Source: Branchiostoma belcheri (taxonomy: Eukaryota; Chordata; Leptocardii; Amphioxiformes; Branchiostomatidae). Taken from it: a stretch of DNA of 64,000 nucleotides. Numbering within the stretch: position 1 is the stretch's first letter; each line of letters starts with the position of its first letter. The stretch is taken from contig NW_017804043.1 of the NCBI RefSeq assembly GCF_001625305.1, positions 325,833-389,832 of the forward strand, written 5' to 3'. The notes below the pieces were generated by a model. That model was not told the DNA's origin, searched no databases, and saw only the letters and a program-made list of their open reading frames with translations. The translations under genes and the position numbers were made by a program. This document shows, piece by piece, positions 1 to 12,524 of the stretch.

Positions 1-14
1 GAGAGAGAGAGAGA
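1..14 (+). repeat. GA microsatellite at window edge
   Basis: Seven GA units, probably continuing upstream of the window. Confidence 0.8.
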
Positions 15-689
15 TGCATATATGAATTCGTTACTGCTACAACCTTGCGCCCTCGCAGGTCGTTTCAAGCGAATAGTTATTGACAACTGATCCACCAATT
101 ATCCTCTTACATAACGCGTGTCACAGACAATCCTCATTAACTGTCTCCCATTTGATGCGGCGCCAAATTTGCGTTGGTGCCAGGATGACTGCATGTCAAC
201 GCCACCAACCTCCAGGTGTTAAACACCGTGTGCATCCCAGCATACAAAATAAAGCAGCTCTATTGTCACGTATCTATGATACTGTTGACATGTTTAATGT
301 CAAAGAAAGACAGAGGCTTCACATAACTGAAATCTCGAAATATCTGAAATTAATACATGAGTATTTATATGGGCTTTAATAGGTATGAATTGACAAACCT
401 TTATTGTACATGGAGATTTAAGCTTCATTCTACAACAATGTCAAGAAACTTCATCTGTGATATCTATGGCCGTCTAAAGACCTGTTGTGTCTACGTCTTA
501 GACATCTTTTTTTAGTGTCTGTCTTTGTGATTGGTCCGTGTATTTTGGGGATATGGCTGTAAAAGTTTTTGTTAAAAGTAGTTGTGTATGTATATGTACT
601 TGTACTTGACTCCATGATTTGAATACACAGTGGAAAAAATGATACTGTTGACATGTAGAGACTCCTTGCTGTGAGAGATGCCACGCTTG

Positions 690-1010
690 CGTGTCACATT
701 TGAAGCCCCCTGTGCCGAACTGATTGGAAAGTCATCACGCTGAAACTCACCCGTCTCGCACGCATCGCAACTTTTCCATGTATTGACTCTTTTTGACACG
801 TTTAAAAGTAAAACTTTTCTTCCAACACAAATGATGGTTTTCACCTACAGCTTTCGACCAGTCACTCCGATTTCTTTAATAGACTGAACCATTGAGACTT
901 GTCACATGGCTTCAGACTCATAAGGTAAATGTAATACATAGAAGAAATGTGCTGGGGCCGGAGAAAAAGCTACCAGACTTATTCGAGTCCCCTTCTCCCC
1001 CGTTACGGTT
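690..1010 (-). repeat. Repeat related to the TRIM intron-5 element
   Basis: Shares AGCTTTCGACCAGTCAC and GTTTAAAAGTAAAACTTT with 31706-31800, in the same order. Its stem (minus strand) is more decayed than that in the intron. Confidence 0.5.
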
Positions 1011-2287
1011 AACTTAAGAACTAATTCTTAACAATAAAAATAAAATATTATAATGTTCAAATAATAACTGGTTACTTATATAATAATAATTGTGGCCTTA
1101 ACCCACCGGATAAAAAGATGTTGGGGGCAAAGCAACAGTTTACATTTCTTGCGCAGCATGCAGCAAAGTTAAATCTACTGTGTCATACTTTAGCCAGGTA
1201 CCAAAAATATGTCTTGACCCTGCACTGATATTTTTGCCCCTTACGGAGAATTTACTGTCTGCACACCACAAAAGTGGGTACATATAATAGTACTTCGATA
1301 TTGTCATTAATTACGAGAACCCCGAAAGCCCGAATTAAGTCGATGGTTACATGGAGCGTAAGTGGGGTTTCTTTGCGAGTTAAAAAAGACGGAGAGCTAA
1401 CTTTTATCAGGCAATATATTGCGCACAGAATCGTAATTTGAAACGGGGGCAATTGACGTTACGTTGATGATATACCTTTGAGCTTGTGCTCATATTCGCC
1501 TGTGATGCACTGCTCGCATTAAATCCAATCTTAGCTTTATAAATTACAGCGTGTAGCCAACGAGCTACTCATTACGCCCAATCATTGCGCGCCAGAAAGT
1601 GGGCAAATTTCCCCCTTGACGATAAAGGGCCAGGCACTACTATGGAGATCCCTTGAACCGTGTCTGTCATTCCGGCGTGAGGAATTTCCCAATGCCGGGG
1701 GGAAGAGCGCGGAAGAGAATTCGGAAACTCGACCCCAATTAACGATTTTGTAGTCGCAGTCATACATCTAGATAAAGAGGTGTTTAAGCATACCAGTGGC
1801 ATGACTTTCAGTCGCAGCAAATGTCACCGATACATTCCGTTCTGTCGTCGTCTGACTTGTTGAACTTTGTCTAACTCTTATTTTAGTAATTCCACCTTGT
1901 AGGAGAATTTGTGGGTTATTTTTATGGGTTGGTTTCTGGATTAACAACATAACGTTATTCCGTTTAAGGCAAGAATCTGTAGCTGGATCTTTATGATAGT
2001 TGGTATTTGCGAGGATATTACTTTTTAAATTTATACCATTTGTGGCTGTGCTCATAAGTGCTGATTATTTTCTAGACCCGTGGCTATGTCATACGTCATT
2101 TTACATTGTACATTGGAAAGCATAGAAAGAAATCTGATAAAAATACCTATCGGGCTATTTGGAGGTTATCCAAGTTGGAATGAAATCGCCCATATAATCC
2201 GTGCAATTATCAGATATCCGTTGGGCATTTTGCTTCTTGTCTTTTACATCTTCTGTCGAACTGTATCTGTATCCAGCACACATTGTT
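1011..2287. other. Intergenic, nothing recognised
   Basis: AT-rich non-coding sequence. Short open frames on both strands show no known motif, and their codon use is not coherent. Confidence 0.6.
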
Positions 2288-2386
2288 CAAGTTTTTTTTT
2301 TATATTCCAACATCTAATCACCAGACGTGGTGACGGCACACGTGCACTCAAGATCTTTCAACTTATATTAATGCCGCCACTTACGG
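2288..2386 (-). mobile_element. tRNA-derived SINE, 5'-truncated copy
   Basis: T run followed by ATTCCAACATCTAATCACC and ACTTATATTAATGCCGCCAC, the reverse complement of the SINE tail found at full length at 10166 and 19986. The tRNA head is missing. Confidence 0.8.
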
Positions 2387-3140
2387 GAGTTGTCTTAAAT
2401 CCTCTGTGCACTCTAAGAAGGGTATCGAGTTCATGTTGATAAAGAAGTCAAACATTCCAGTGTCAGTACCCGGTCGTTACCTCCAGCGTTACGCATACAC
2501 CACAGATGGTATCAGTTCCTATCATTACGATCCGATGAGTCGAGATGACAAACCACGACATACGCAATATTACAAAGACCCGAGACTCAGCTGGATTTTA
2601 GAAGTTACTGATCGCTTTTAAAACGATGAAAGCGCGTACGGAGAAAAACATATTGATGAGATATCGCCTGCTGGCATTTGGGAAGATTGCATCTTGGCAA
2701 AGATCCGTGACTTCAGATTGAAAAAAAAAGTTGAGCTTCACTGCGTTCTCAAGTTGAACAAGAGCCAATTCTGAAATTATACTTATCTTTGGTATTGATT
2801 TTGCACGTTCTGTTCTCAGAGAGCAAGCAATAAGAATTCATTTTATGTTTCGAATTGCAAAGTATGACATTTTAGTACTTGGAGGCCGAAGAAAGCGGTT
2901 ATGTAAGGGTAAAATTATAACCTCTGCCTGCATGGTGTGTGCTTGTAGTTTCATGGTTACATGTCTAGGGAAATCATACATTAGGTAAGTAAGATTGTGA
3001 TGACTAAGAACGAGAGGAATGGCAAGAATATAATTTGTACTATGCACTCAATCTTTCTGGAATCGAAAAACGGTGCAAAAGTTGAACATGCAAGTATGCC
3101 AGTGGAATAGAAAGGATGCCAAAAAGTTAATATTTGTATT

Positions 3141-3458
3141 ATCTGTATCTGTATCGGCATAGCCGGTGTAACCGCCCTTCGGCGTAACACACCAACTTCG
3201 CAGGCACGCGGAGCGGCGGCAGCTAGCTTTATCACACCGAACGGCTTGTTACACTCAATCTTTGCACATTTGATTGCAGGAGTTGTTTAAAGCTTTCTAG
3301 TGATGATGCCCCAACTTTGCTTGGTGGCAACGAGTTCCAGTCTACGATAGTTCTGGGGGAAATACGAGGTTTTGAATACCTCAATTATTGGTTGATAACT
3401 CTGATATTTGAAGGCATGGCTGTTTCTTGTTCTTTTCTGGGCTGGTATCAGATACAGA
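3141..3458 (-). mobile_element. LINE-A (CR1/L2-like) 5'-truncated 3' end, antisense
   Basis: Begins with ATCTGTATCTGTAT, the complement of a GATACA tail, followed by the 3'UTR with the GCCGCGCCGC-type block. It then covers the degraded end of the reverse-transcriptase ORF. It faces a sense copy at 3678-4017. Confidence 0.8.
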
Positions 3459-3677
3459 TCAGATTATCTCCACTGAGTCAAATCATGAATAAAACGAGTA
3501 CTGGCATTCACTGCAATTTGGCACGGGTTCCAAAACAGGAGCCAGATCAGACATCAACAGATACTGCGAAAATCCACTCATGGGAAGAGAAGCTCTGGAC
3601 TGGCAAGAAAGAACATCATTAACCAACTCATGGTAGACGCCATATCCGGGCACAAATACTCTGCCTGATGTTTGGAA

Positions 3678-4017
3678 TGGCAAGAAGATGCCATGCCTTC
3701 AAGTACCAGAGTTATCAACCAAGGATTGAGGTGTTCAAGAATTCATTCTTTCCTAGAACTATTGCAGAGTGGAACTCGCTGTCACCAAGTACAGTAGGGG
3801 CATTGTCAATAGATAGCTTTAAACAAAGTCTAGAGCTAGAAGTTCAAGGGTTAGGTGTAACAAGTCGATCGGTATAATATAGCCAGCTGCCGCCGCGCCG
3901 CGTGCCTGCGAAGCTGGTGTGTTACGCCGAAAGGCGGTTATACCGGCTATACTGATACAGAAGCTGGTGTGTTACGCAGAAAGGCGGTTATACCCGCTAT
4001 AGAGATACAGATACAGA
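3678..4017 (+). mobile_element. LINE-A 3' end with RT C-terminus
   Basis: An open stretch ending at 3877 encodes FKNSFFPRTIAEWNSLSPST, the conserved C-terminal end of non-LTR reverse transcriptases (hydrophobic-x-x-WN-x-LP pattern). The 3'UTR follows and part of it is duplicated (about 3910-3960 and 3960-4010), ending in GATACA units. It is a dead fragment: no RT catalytic region is present. Confidence 0.85.
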
Positions 4018-5102
4018 ATCGATACAGAAGAAGTGAAGGACTGGTGCATTGTCAGGAAACGGTTTCGAGCGATTGCAAGAAGATGTTTAGTGGTTTATTT
4101 GTATCACCAACGGCATGACTGGCAGCCGTGACGTACAAGCCTGAATTTGGGTGCTTGATTTACAATTACAAGTTAATCATTCATAGTAGGGCCATTTATA
4201 CAAGTTGCAATCACGTTTGAACCATTGCAACAGATTAGACACTTTGGCTCAATGAATTAGAATATTCACAATACCTTGTATAACTATGATTATTAACATT
4301 GAAGTGTAGTCATCGTGATGTGAGTCAGTTCCTGAGTTACAGGGAGGTAACGGCCCGTCAAACTTGCGGTACTGTTACGTTTTTGTACTGTTTAGAAGGG
4401 ACACCATGTAAGGGATTGGACTTTTTTGCATCCACCAATGGTGTGTTGATGGGGTCTATGGGATTGAAGATTGAGATTGAAGATTGAGATGGAAGACTAC
4501 ATGTGATCATTAACCCGACCTAGTTCTCCACTGTTGCGGATAATACACAGAAACATCACAGACCTCCAGTAATCTGTCATACAGGCTTCAGCACTTCGGA
4601 TAATCCTACTTGATTGGACCTGTGCCCGGCTGATGGGAAACATCATGTCATCGGAATATAAAGATGTTTCAGTGCTTCTTTAGCACCCAGTGTATAGCAT
4701 AGGCGCATCGAAACATAATCCTTATGCATATAGAACTTCGGTGATCATTACTCATTTTTATATGGCTGAAAGACGGTTATGTCTCGTGTCTATTTTAATT
4801 GCCCAGGTTGCATGGTGGGTGGGAGGTGATTTTGACAGTTGATTGATAGCTTTCCCTGCATGGCCCAACATGTGAAAGAATTAAGGAAGTGGTGTAATAC
4901 CCGATTGAATTTACATCTAATCCACAGTTCTAACACACAAGTCTTGTTTCATTTTCCTTCACAGCTAAAAGTTTCGTTTAAAGCAGCAGATCTTAAGGTA
5001 TGACACAGTCAGATGGACAGATTGAAGATGCCCTATTTTCACACATTTGACCGGTCGACCACCTGCCTTGACCATTAAGTTCCTCATAAAACACACATGA
5101 CC
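4018..5102. other. Intergenic, nothing recognised
   Basis: No coding signal. A short repeated GATTGAGATTGAAGATTGAG stretch lies near 4465-4490. Confidence 0.6.
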
Positions 5103-5205
5103 CTTTATTGATTGAACTTTATTGCCCTTTGCCTCCAATAATTGGCGTTGGAAGCAATATTAAAGGCAATATACAAATTCTAAACTTTAATCAACACAAC
5201 TTAAA
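5103..5205 (-). mobile_element. Probable retroelement 3' tail
   Basis: TGATTGAACTTTATTGCCC and following sequence resemble the antisense tails at 60118 and 45870. The boundary is uncertain. Confidence 0.4.
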
Positions 5206-5343
5206 CCAGACGTAAGTCACATTATTACTAAATATTTTTTAGACAATTAAGGTGAAAAAAAATCGTGTCGTGGAATCTAATCATATCAATACGATGTGAG
5301 ACAGTGACTAACCCTTTTATAAAACTTAAAATTTATAGCTTCT

Positions 5344-5950
5344 ATTCAAAACGTAGTTTTGAGTAGATAAGGCGTTTTCTTCGGTTGTCCGTTGATTGAA
5401 ACATTCTGCCGTTTCTTACTGTGTCTTAAAACTACCTGAAAACATGTAGGTCACTCTCCGCTGAGAGATGCTTGTTTTGCAAAGATCACAAAACTTGTTT
5501 TGGGTAGATAAAATGTTTTCTTTGCTTGTCAGATTGATTGAAACATTTTGCCTTTTCTTATTGTGTCGTGCTTATTGTACAGTTAAGACTACCCGGAGAC
5601 ATGTAGGTCACTCTCCACTGAGAGATGTTGTTTTGCGAAGATCACAAAACTTGTTTTGGGTAGATGAAGTGTTTTCTTCGCTTGTCAGATTGATTAAAAC
5701 ATCCTGCTTTTTCTTGCTGTGTAGTGATTATTGTAAAGTTAAAACTACCCGGAGACATGTAGGTCACTCTCCACTGAGAGATGCTTGTTTTGAAAAGATC
5801 ACAAAACTTGTTTTGGGTAGATAAAATGTTTTTCTTCGCTTGTCAGATTGATTAAAACATCCTGCCTTTTCTTGCTGTGTCGTGATTATGCCTGGAGACA
5901 TGTAGGTCAGTCTTCTCTGCGAGATGCTTGTTTTGCGAAGATTACAAGTC
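5344..5950 (+). repeat. ~156-bp tandem repeat, about four units
   Basis: The marker CTGAGAGATG recurs at 5461, 5618, 5774 and (diverged) 5917. Units also share AACTTGTTTTGGGTAGAT and GACATGTAGGTCACTCTCC. A 118-codon open frame at 5468-5824 merely reads through the units, since 156 is divisible by 3. Confidence 0.9.
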
Positions 5951-6377
5951 GCGGGGAACCTTCGATCCTTTTAACCGAGTCGACGCCGCGCAGGCCTCAT
6001 AAGTATGAATCATGAGCAACTCTGTTGTAGCGTTAAGATTACGGGTCAGCTGCAGCGCGAATCTAGGCCACTGTCGGAGCATCGGTGATTTGTCTGGCTG
6101 TAGTTAAGGACCGAAGTTCAAGACTTTCCTAGATTTTAAGTTAGGGGTTGACGTCCTGTCGCATTATACAGCAGGTGATTGAAATTTCTTGTGGAGGACG
6201 GTTGTGGTTAGCACTCACTTATGAAAAAAAAAAAGAACGACTCTCGGTGGCAAATGTACGTATGTTGACACATTGGCGCACCAAATCCGTAGTGTGTTTT
6301 TGGCACACATTTAGACAGATTAGCCTAAGAGGCTCGGCTCCAACTTACAGGTGGGGAAGTCGTATAAAGTGCCTTTA

Positions 6378-6565
6378 CAGTTTACATATTCTTGCCCAGA
6401 AGGACTAAATGCACATGCACAACTGTAATATGTGGTCTAGAGGATCTAAAACACAGTATTTAACACTGAAACGCTACATTCTAACGCCAAGTACTAAAAG
6501 TCTATGTACTACAGAAATGCTATATTCTATTTATCATCTACTGTTAGTAACCCTTTCTTCTCTTT
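6378..6565 (-). mobile_element. LINE tail, family shared with 45821-46035
   Basis: Shares CTTGCCCAGA-GG-CTAAATGCACA and CATCTACTGTTAGTAACCC with the sequence at 45870-46035. Only the 3' end is present, antisense. Confidence 0.65.
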
Positions 6566-7885
6566 GTTTAAGACACATGGAAACATAACTACATATTTTG
6601 TCTACTATACGTTCACGTCTTCTTGACATCAATACAATCGTAAAGCTATTGATTATTCTGCGACCCATGGTATCGACAAACTTTTCTCAGGCATCACCTT
6701 TGGCGTTCCAAGGGCACGCACGTAGACCTCACTGTAATGACAATCACGCAGGTATTGACAAGCGGGTCCCAGTTCCAAATCACCAGGTGTGAGCGCCAAA
6801 TCCGCGCCCTGATCCCGCCCCCGCCCAATCTCAGTCGGCAGAAGTGGTAGAAGCCATCCCCTCCCTCTAATGCTACATGAAACATGTTGCGCCACACTGT
6901 TGGTATGATAGGCATCAGTAATGTATATGTATGTGATAAACCTTTCATTTGTACCTAAAGCATAGCTTCTTGTAATGTAATGAAAAAGCCTTCTGATTTG
7001 TACCCAAATTAGTGCTTCTTACTTTGCTGCAGCGAGAAGTGTTCATCTTTAGTCTACCTTCTTTTTATTTTTCAAAGCTAATCCTCTATTGTGTGATTTT
7101 GTATGTATTATAGAGAATCTTTATCGAGACTCTTTATTGACTCGAGAAAAGTACAGGGGCTTCCGTATGGCCTACTACAACTGAGATGGAACAAAGCTAA
7201 ATACATGTATGATTAACCAGAATTACTAGAATTAACAGAATATATGTATGCGGAATACAGGGAGAGTAGCTGCCAGAAATGTCAAGCTAAAAGTCAAAGT
7301 CAACGCTGTACTTCGAAGATAACCTAAGGCATGCAGCTTTAAGCTACCCATCTCCTAGGCCTGTGCGTAAACACCCATAATGGCTTGCGCTTTGCTGAAC
7401 TTGTATTAGTGACCTTGCGAAGATCAAGGCGTCCTTGACAGAGTGCACGCAGGCAGACGATTGCTCAAGATGTGCGTGACATCGTGAGTTGGCCCACTGA
7501 TGAAATATGCAGCACATAGTTTAGCAGTTGAATGCTACTAGTTGGTAGCCTCAATCAGGCTTCAGGAGGTGGCTTTGAAGAGTAAAAATTGGCCAAATAG
7601 GAAGATAATACGCCAGGAAAGTTGGTCCGCTGGAGAGTACAGTTTGCCGCACCCGGGGCTCTCGAAGCCTGGTAGAGGCTAGTTAGTAGGACGTACGGAT
7701 TCCTGTTTTCCAGAAGTATTAATGTAAGTCTATGTGTCGATATGATTCAAAATCAAATATTGTTTAGTTTGTCTTACTTTTTGTTTCCTATAGACTATAA
7801 ATTGACCTATGAATTGTCTTGACACCATTTACATAACCAATTCATAGTTTATGGATAAATACCTGTAAAACTCCATCTGGCATTA
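6566..7885. other. Intergenic, nothing firm
   Basis: Overlapping short open frames at 6598-6950 on both strands match nothing known. No repeats or RNA genes recognised. Confidence 0.55.
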
Positions 7886-8005
7886 TTCACTGACTAAAAG
7901 TAGTGGATGCTACTTCAAACGTCTGTCAAAACCTATCCAGTTGCCTTGAATAACATTGTTTTTGTGTATCTCATTGGAGTCTAACCCTCATCGACATTAG
8001 CTGAT
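7886..8005 (+). repeat. Copy of the CTGANGAA-hairpin repeat
   Basis: CTGACTA followed by stem AAGTAG-TGGATG-CTACTT (7898-7915) and CAAACGTCTG, then CTATCCAGTTGCCTTGAATAA. The stem pairs perfectly but with a different third base pair from the other copies. Confidence 0.7.
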
Positions 8006-8584
8006 AATATCTACATGGTATGCACATGGTTTGAGCAAAAATCGGTTGTCTGCTCCGCCAACCAAGGTCATAAGGGAAAGATGTTGCAACTTTTTTTCTT
8101 GCTCGTATTTGACGTTCATTTTCGTAATAAATTCTTCAACTGTTTTTCCAACAAAAACTAAATCCACTTAAACGTTTGACTGATCCTTTAGCCTCAGTGA
8201 CCAATAATGACCTATTTACTTCTTTCAACGGTGACCAAATATGGGCAGATGACGTCAGTGATGGGTCAAGGGTGCTCAGAAGTCGCGCATAGTAGATGTA
8301 AGTTTACTACCTGTTACAGCTACGCAGGTTAGGTACAATTCACGCAGAGATGGCGGATTTAACAAACGCGCTCTGGTCATAAGAGAATCGAGAAGAGAGA
8401 AGTGAAGCATTCTGTATAGCTTTGCTTGCGTTCTTCTCTGTTTTGTATGTAATTTTTGATTTTTATTTGTCACATAATGATTGTACAATATCGACTTTTT
8501 TCAGCTTGTTGTTCATGTACAGGCTGGATTTCTGAACAAAACTGCAAAACTGTAATCCGTAGACTTCCCAAAAATTGTCCTCAC

Positions 8585-8740
8585 TTTATTTGCATATTAA
8601 TCAATAGTTTGTGCTTATAAACCTGCATTTCTCCTCTGGTCTCTCAGTCACTGACGAAAGCTGATGGATACTACCTGAAACGTCTGACCGTTTCCAAAAT
8701 CATATCCAGTTGCTTGAGTAACTGCTTTTTGGTATTAACT
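8585..8740 (+). repeat. Copy of the CTGANGAA-hairpin repeat, stem broken
   Basis: The flanking consensus is intact (TCATATCCAGTTGCTTGAGT), but the stem region AGCTGATGGATACTACCT no longer pairs well. Confidence 0.7.
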
Positions 8741-8989
8741 GTAGAGTCTGGTCATAAAGGGATTGGAGGGGGCGGGTTGACAGATGGTCGCCTCAAAATC
8801 CATCCCGCCAACCGACAAATCTACAAATAATAGCCTCTTTGACCCACAGAATGGCCTCCAGACTGACATATTGATGGAACCAGACTGGTCTAACATTTGT
8901 CTTTATTGAGTCCAAGCCTCTCAAGGCGACAAGTTCCGAGGGAAATCGAAACCATTCATCCCTTACAATCTATATACATTGACCAGGCG

Positions 8990-9405
8990 CTAGAGTATCT
9001 GCCATGTGTAATTGATAACAAATGGTATGGTCGAGAATCGGGCCTTTTTACAGTCTTTTCTGTTAGACAAACCTAGAACTAACGCACTGATGAAGTGTTT
9101 CATGTACAGGGCTGTTAGTTTGTGGAATAACCTTCCAATTGTTATGCAATCCACACAATCCCTGAGAGTGTTTAAGGACGGTTTGCACAAATACCTCCAT
9201 CAGTAGGTCACAAGCACTGTTCGACAGGATTGTCAGTTTTGTAAATTATGTATATTGTAAATATGTTATTGATTGATTTAGATGGGTTTTGTGACTTGTC
9301 CAGTTGTCAACTATATTTGTATAATGTATTGTCTGTATGTATGAATACCAGGAAGACTAGCCTAGGGTCCACCGATAATGGTTATTCTAATAAAGTTTCA
9401 AAGTT
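8990..9405 (+). mobile_element. LINE-B 3' end with RT C-terminus
   Basis: The reading ending at 9206 contains FMYRAVSLWNNLPIVMQSTQ and FKDGLHKYLHQ, a typical non-LTR RT C-terminus. The 3'UTR contains CCAGGAAGACTAGCC and ends near an AATAAAG signal at about 9390. It is 5'-truncated with no catalytic domain. Confidence 0.85.
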
Positions 9406-9678
9406 TACTGCCCAATGGATCCACAGAACGTTGTAACATTTCTTTTACGGTAAAAGATAAAGACTGATGACGCCATGACAATAAAACTAACGAGGTACAA
9501 GCTACACATGGTAAAAGCTTGTCAATGACTAGTGTATGGGTAATTTGATTTGAACGCATTCGTGAAATCTACTGAAGATTAGTTCTCCAGCATTCAATAG
9601 TAGTTCACATTAGTATGGATAGTTTGAAATATTACTGTAATTTTTTCCTGTTAATTCATGACCTTTACTTAGTTTGTA

Positions 9679-9709
9679 CATGGAGGTAGAAAAACTTTCT
9701 ACCTCCATG
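9679..9709. repeat. Perfect 14-bp hairpin
   Basis: CATGGAGGTAGAAA and TTTCTACCTCCATG are separated by three bases. The context TTTGTACATGGAG resembles retroelement tails, so it is probably part of a repeat rather than a regulatory site. Confidence 0.7.
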
Positions 9710-10156
9710 GTTTGTAAGAGCATAAGCGTACAATAAAGGTCTTTCATTCGTCACATATTGAAAATACCAAATGAAGCAGATTCGAGGTCATTTGGAGATG
9801 TATGCTATTTCACACCTAAATATTGAAGTTTCCAAAAACACTATTATATGCAGCATGTGTTCAGTTTCCCCTTTTGAAAGTTGTTTCCAAGAAAGTCCAT
9901 CTGTTTTGACAAATGGTGCCAGTGCGATTGTTAAAAGGGATTTAAACTTCTACCGGGGGGTACATGTCGGAAGTCGTGGAGTTTGATTAATTGCCTTGGC
10001 GATTCCAAGTCAGCTTAAGAGATTTCAAGTTCCGTGTAATATCAGACAAATATAGGTGCATTTTGACAGTATAATGAATACGTTTACTATAATAGATCCT
10101 TGGGGGCACGGGGTGTCCAGAGGCACGAATCAGTATTCTGCTCACATAGTATGTAC

Positions 10157-10422
10157 ATAATGTCCTTTTTTTTATTCCAACATGTAATGACCAGACGTGG
10201 TGACGACACACTCAAGTTTCATCAACTTATATTAATGCCGCCACCAACACAGGGGACAAATACATTACAGGACAATACTCATTTACACCTGAGCTAAATG
10301 AGGAAAGCCGTGTAAAGTGCCTTTCCCAAGGGCACAAGATCGGTGGCATGTCAGGACTCGAACCCGGGACTCTTAGTGCCGAGTCGCGCACTCTACCGCT
10401 ACGTTACACGACCTCATAATGT
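10157..10422 (-). mobile_element. tRNA-derived SINE, full-length copy
   Basis: Flanked by the target duplication ATAATGT (10157-10163, 10416-10422). Read on the minus strand it has a degenerate tRNA head with a B box (GGGTTCGAGTCC), a body with CCTTGGGAAAGGCAC, and the tail TTAATATAAGTTGATGAAAC ending in poly(A). Confidence 0.9.
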
Positions 10423-10884
10423 TCATTCTTCAAGATCTTGGAGAAATATTGTGACCAATATTGCTGTTAATTTCTTCAATTCAACAATTGCTAGTAGTCG
10501 GTAAGCTTGAAAGGCTGGTAATGGCCAGTATCTTGTGCTTATACCTTATATATAGCAATCTTCAAGCTACACACAACGATGTGTAGCACTGTTTAAACCT
10601 TCTTCCTTGTAAAACAGGCCTATTGTTGTTAATCATTGTACTGTATATTGTACTAGGCCCCATAGTACTAGGGAGTTTATAACGCCCACCGTCTCTGTTG
10701 GTTGATAGATGATGCATCTGCTTTTTAAATGTCGAATTTTACCCGATCTATTGGTTTCTACGTTTGCCGGAGGTCTAGCATCCCCATATTCTAGCCTTTT
10801 ATTATTTGTCTCAAGAATTAAATTTTTGTTTGTCCTTTTAGGTTTAGTGAGTTACTTTCACCGGTTAGTTATTTCCGTACAGCT

Positions 10885-10966
10885 GCTGCGATGGCCGAGT
10901 GGTTAAGGCGTTGGACTTGAAATCCAATGGGATTTTCCCGCGCAGGTTCGAACCCTGCTCGCAGCG
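10885..10966 (+). tRNA. tRNA-Ser(UGA)
   Basis: An 82-nt cloverleaf with a 7-bp acceptor stem GCTGCGA/TCGCAGC and discriminator G. The D arm is TGGCCGAGTGGTTAAGGC. The anticodon stem TTGGA/TCCAA carries loop CTTGAAA, giving anticodon TGA. The long variable arm (GGGATTTTCCC) is typical of tRNA-Ser, and the T arm is CAGGTTCGAACCCTG. Both internal promoter boxes are intact, and a TTTTT Pol III terminator follows at 10974-10978. Unlike the SINE heads nearby, the stems pair perfectly, so this is a genuine gene. Confidence 0.97.
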
Positions 10967-10973
10967 AAAACGA

Positions 10974-10978
10974 TTTTT
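10974..10978 (+). terminator. Pol III T-run terminator of tRNA-Ser
   Basis: Five Ts lie eight bases after the tRNA 3' end, the usual RNA polymerase III stop signal. Confidence 0.8.
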
Positions 10979-11826
10979 GTTTTTACAAAGATTGATTAAA
11001 AGTTTTTTCTTATATCACACGATGTGGAGTGTAAGCGTCATCATACGTACGTCTTACACCAAAGCATGGGGGGGGGGGGTGGATGGGGTCGGAAGAACAG
11101 GGCTCAAAGGTTCACCTTTTATCTAAAGGTTCAAAATGTTTCTTTAAAAGGTGGACTGATTTGTATCACCAGCAGGGCTGGAATCCTAGAAAAAACTGCT
11201 CACTAAAAAGTTATTTCTGATTTTTTTCTTTTAAAATCATGTCAAAAACGCAGAAAATGCCATTACAGAAGGTACCATTTTCTAAATTTTCCGGGGGAGC
11301 ATGCCCCAGGACCCCCCCTCGGAGGCTATTGCCTTCGGCGATTGCTGGTCCGTCAGACAGTGGGAAGAACCCCCCCCCCAATGATAATCCTGGCTACGGG
11401 CATGCAAAGTATTCCACACATGCATACTGCGATGTTCAAATTACGCGTGACGATAACGTTAAACCCTTAGTGATTGCTTCTGTACTTGTGACTCATTGCT
11501 TCCTGGAAGGTGAACACCCACGGTCTCTTCCTGGAATTCCTTCCGGCTGAACGCCAGTTTTGACGTGAAATATTACAGGATATCACGACCCTTAAGACTA
11601 CACGTGTAACCTTAATTCCACCCATTTTGTTTATCGGTGAGAGTGAAACAAAAGGCTTACCGGCACCCATAACTAAGGCGATGAAAAATCGTGGTTATCT
11701 GATATCTTGTCAAACACGGACTTACAAGTCATTTTTCTTTGTCTGCCCCCATGTGAGTCTTTAGACCCACTTTAATTGCCACCCAGTCGGCCTTATACCT
11801 CGTGTATCGCTAGTCTGGGACAAGTA
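10979..11826. other. Intergenic downstream of tRNA-Ser
   Basis: Contains G and C homopolymers (11068, 11372). A 103-codon frame at 11239-11550 shows no domain. Confidence 0.55.
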
Positions 11827-12171
11827 TTAGGCCATGTCGATTTGATTATATGGATGACATCCTCTGGGAACCCCAAAACGGATGCGAGCGTGCGAATAAA
11901 AAAAGTTTGGCCAAAAAAAGTTGCTTTCATTATGAAATCTACGTGGTCATGAAGGTTGAACAAATGACACAGAGTATGATATGGCGAATTCGGCATACTA
12001 TGACATAATTTGGTATCGTTTTCCAATATGTTTTTGTAACCTACGGTAAATATTTGCTTATTTTGTAACCGTTTGTACGGTTTACAGTATGGTTGAAACC
12101 TTTTTTTGGGAACGGCCGAAAATTCATGCGCGCGTGGATGTCATTCATATAATAAAATCAACATGGCCTTA
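11827..12171. mobile_element. Harbinger-like MITE with TTA target duplication
   Basis: TTA repeats (11827-11829, 12169-12171) flank imperfect ~33-bp inverted termini: GGCCATGTCGATTT on the left and AAATCAACATGGCC on the right, both with ATGGATGACATCC-like inner parts. A three-base TWA target is typical of PIF/Harbinger elements. Confidence 0.8.
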
Positions 12172-12524
12172 AGGGCACGCAACGCTAAAGCTAAAGCATC
12201 ATCACTATCCTTATCGTCTTGTGTAATGTGGTGTTTTTAGATATTTAACATTCAAAGATAGAAGAAACAAGAGAGAGAGCTCTTATCGGTAGAATGCATA
12301 TGTAGCTTGTGGCATTAACGCGTAATCTTCCGCCTGTCGGAAACGCCAGATACGTGAAGATGGACAATATAAGATGTGTGTCTCTGTGTGTCCGCCTTTG
12401 AACATCACATCAAGGGCTTAACCTCAATCACAATGGCGACAAAGGTTCGCCAGATACAAAAACTTTGACACGTTTGTCACTTTTTTTATCAGATTACCTC
12501 AGAATACCTCTCTTCCTATTGTAT

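Noticed and set aside
5468..5824. 118-codon open frame
   Set aside because: It reads through a 156-bp tandem repeat whose length is a multiple of three; the periodic protein is a by-product and has no known domain.
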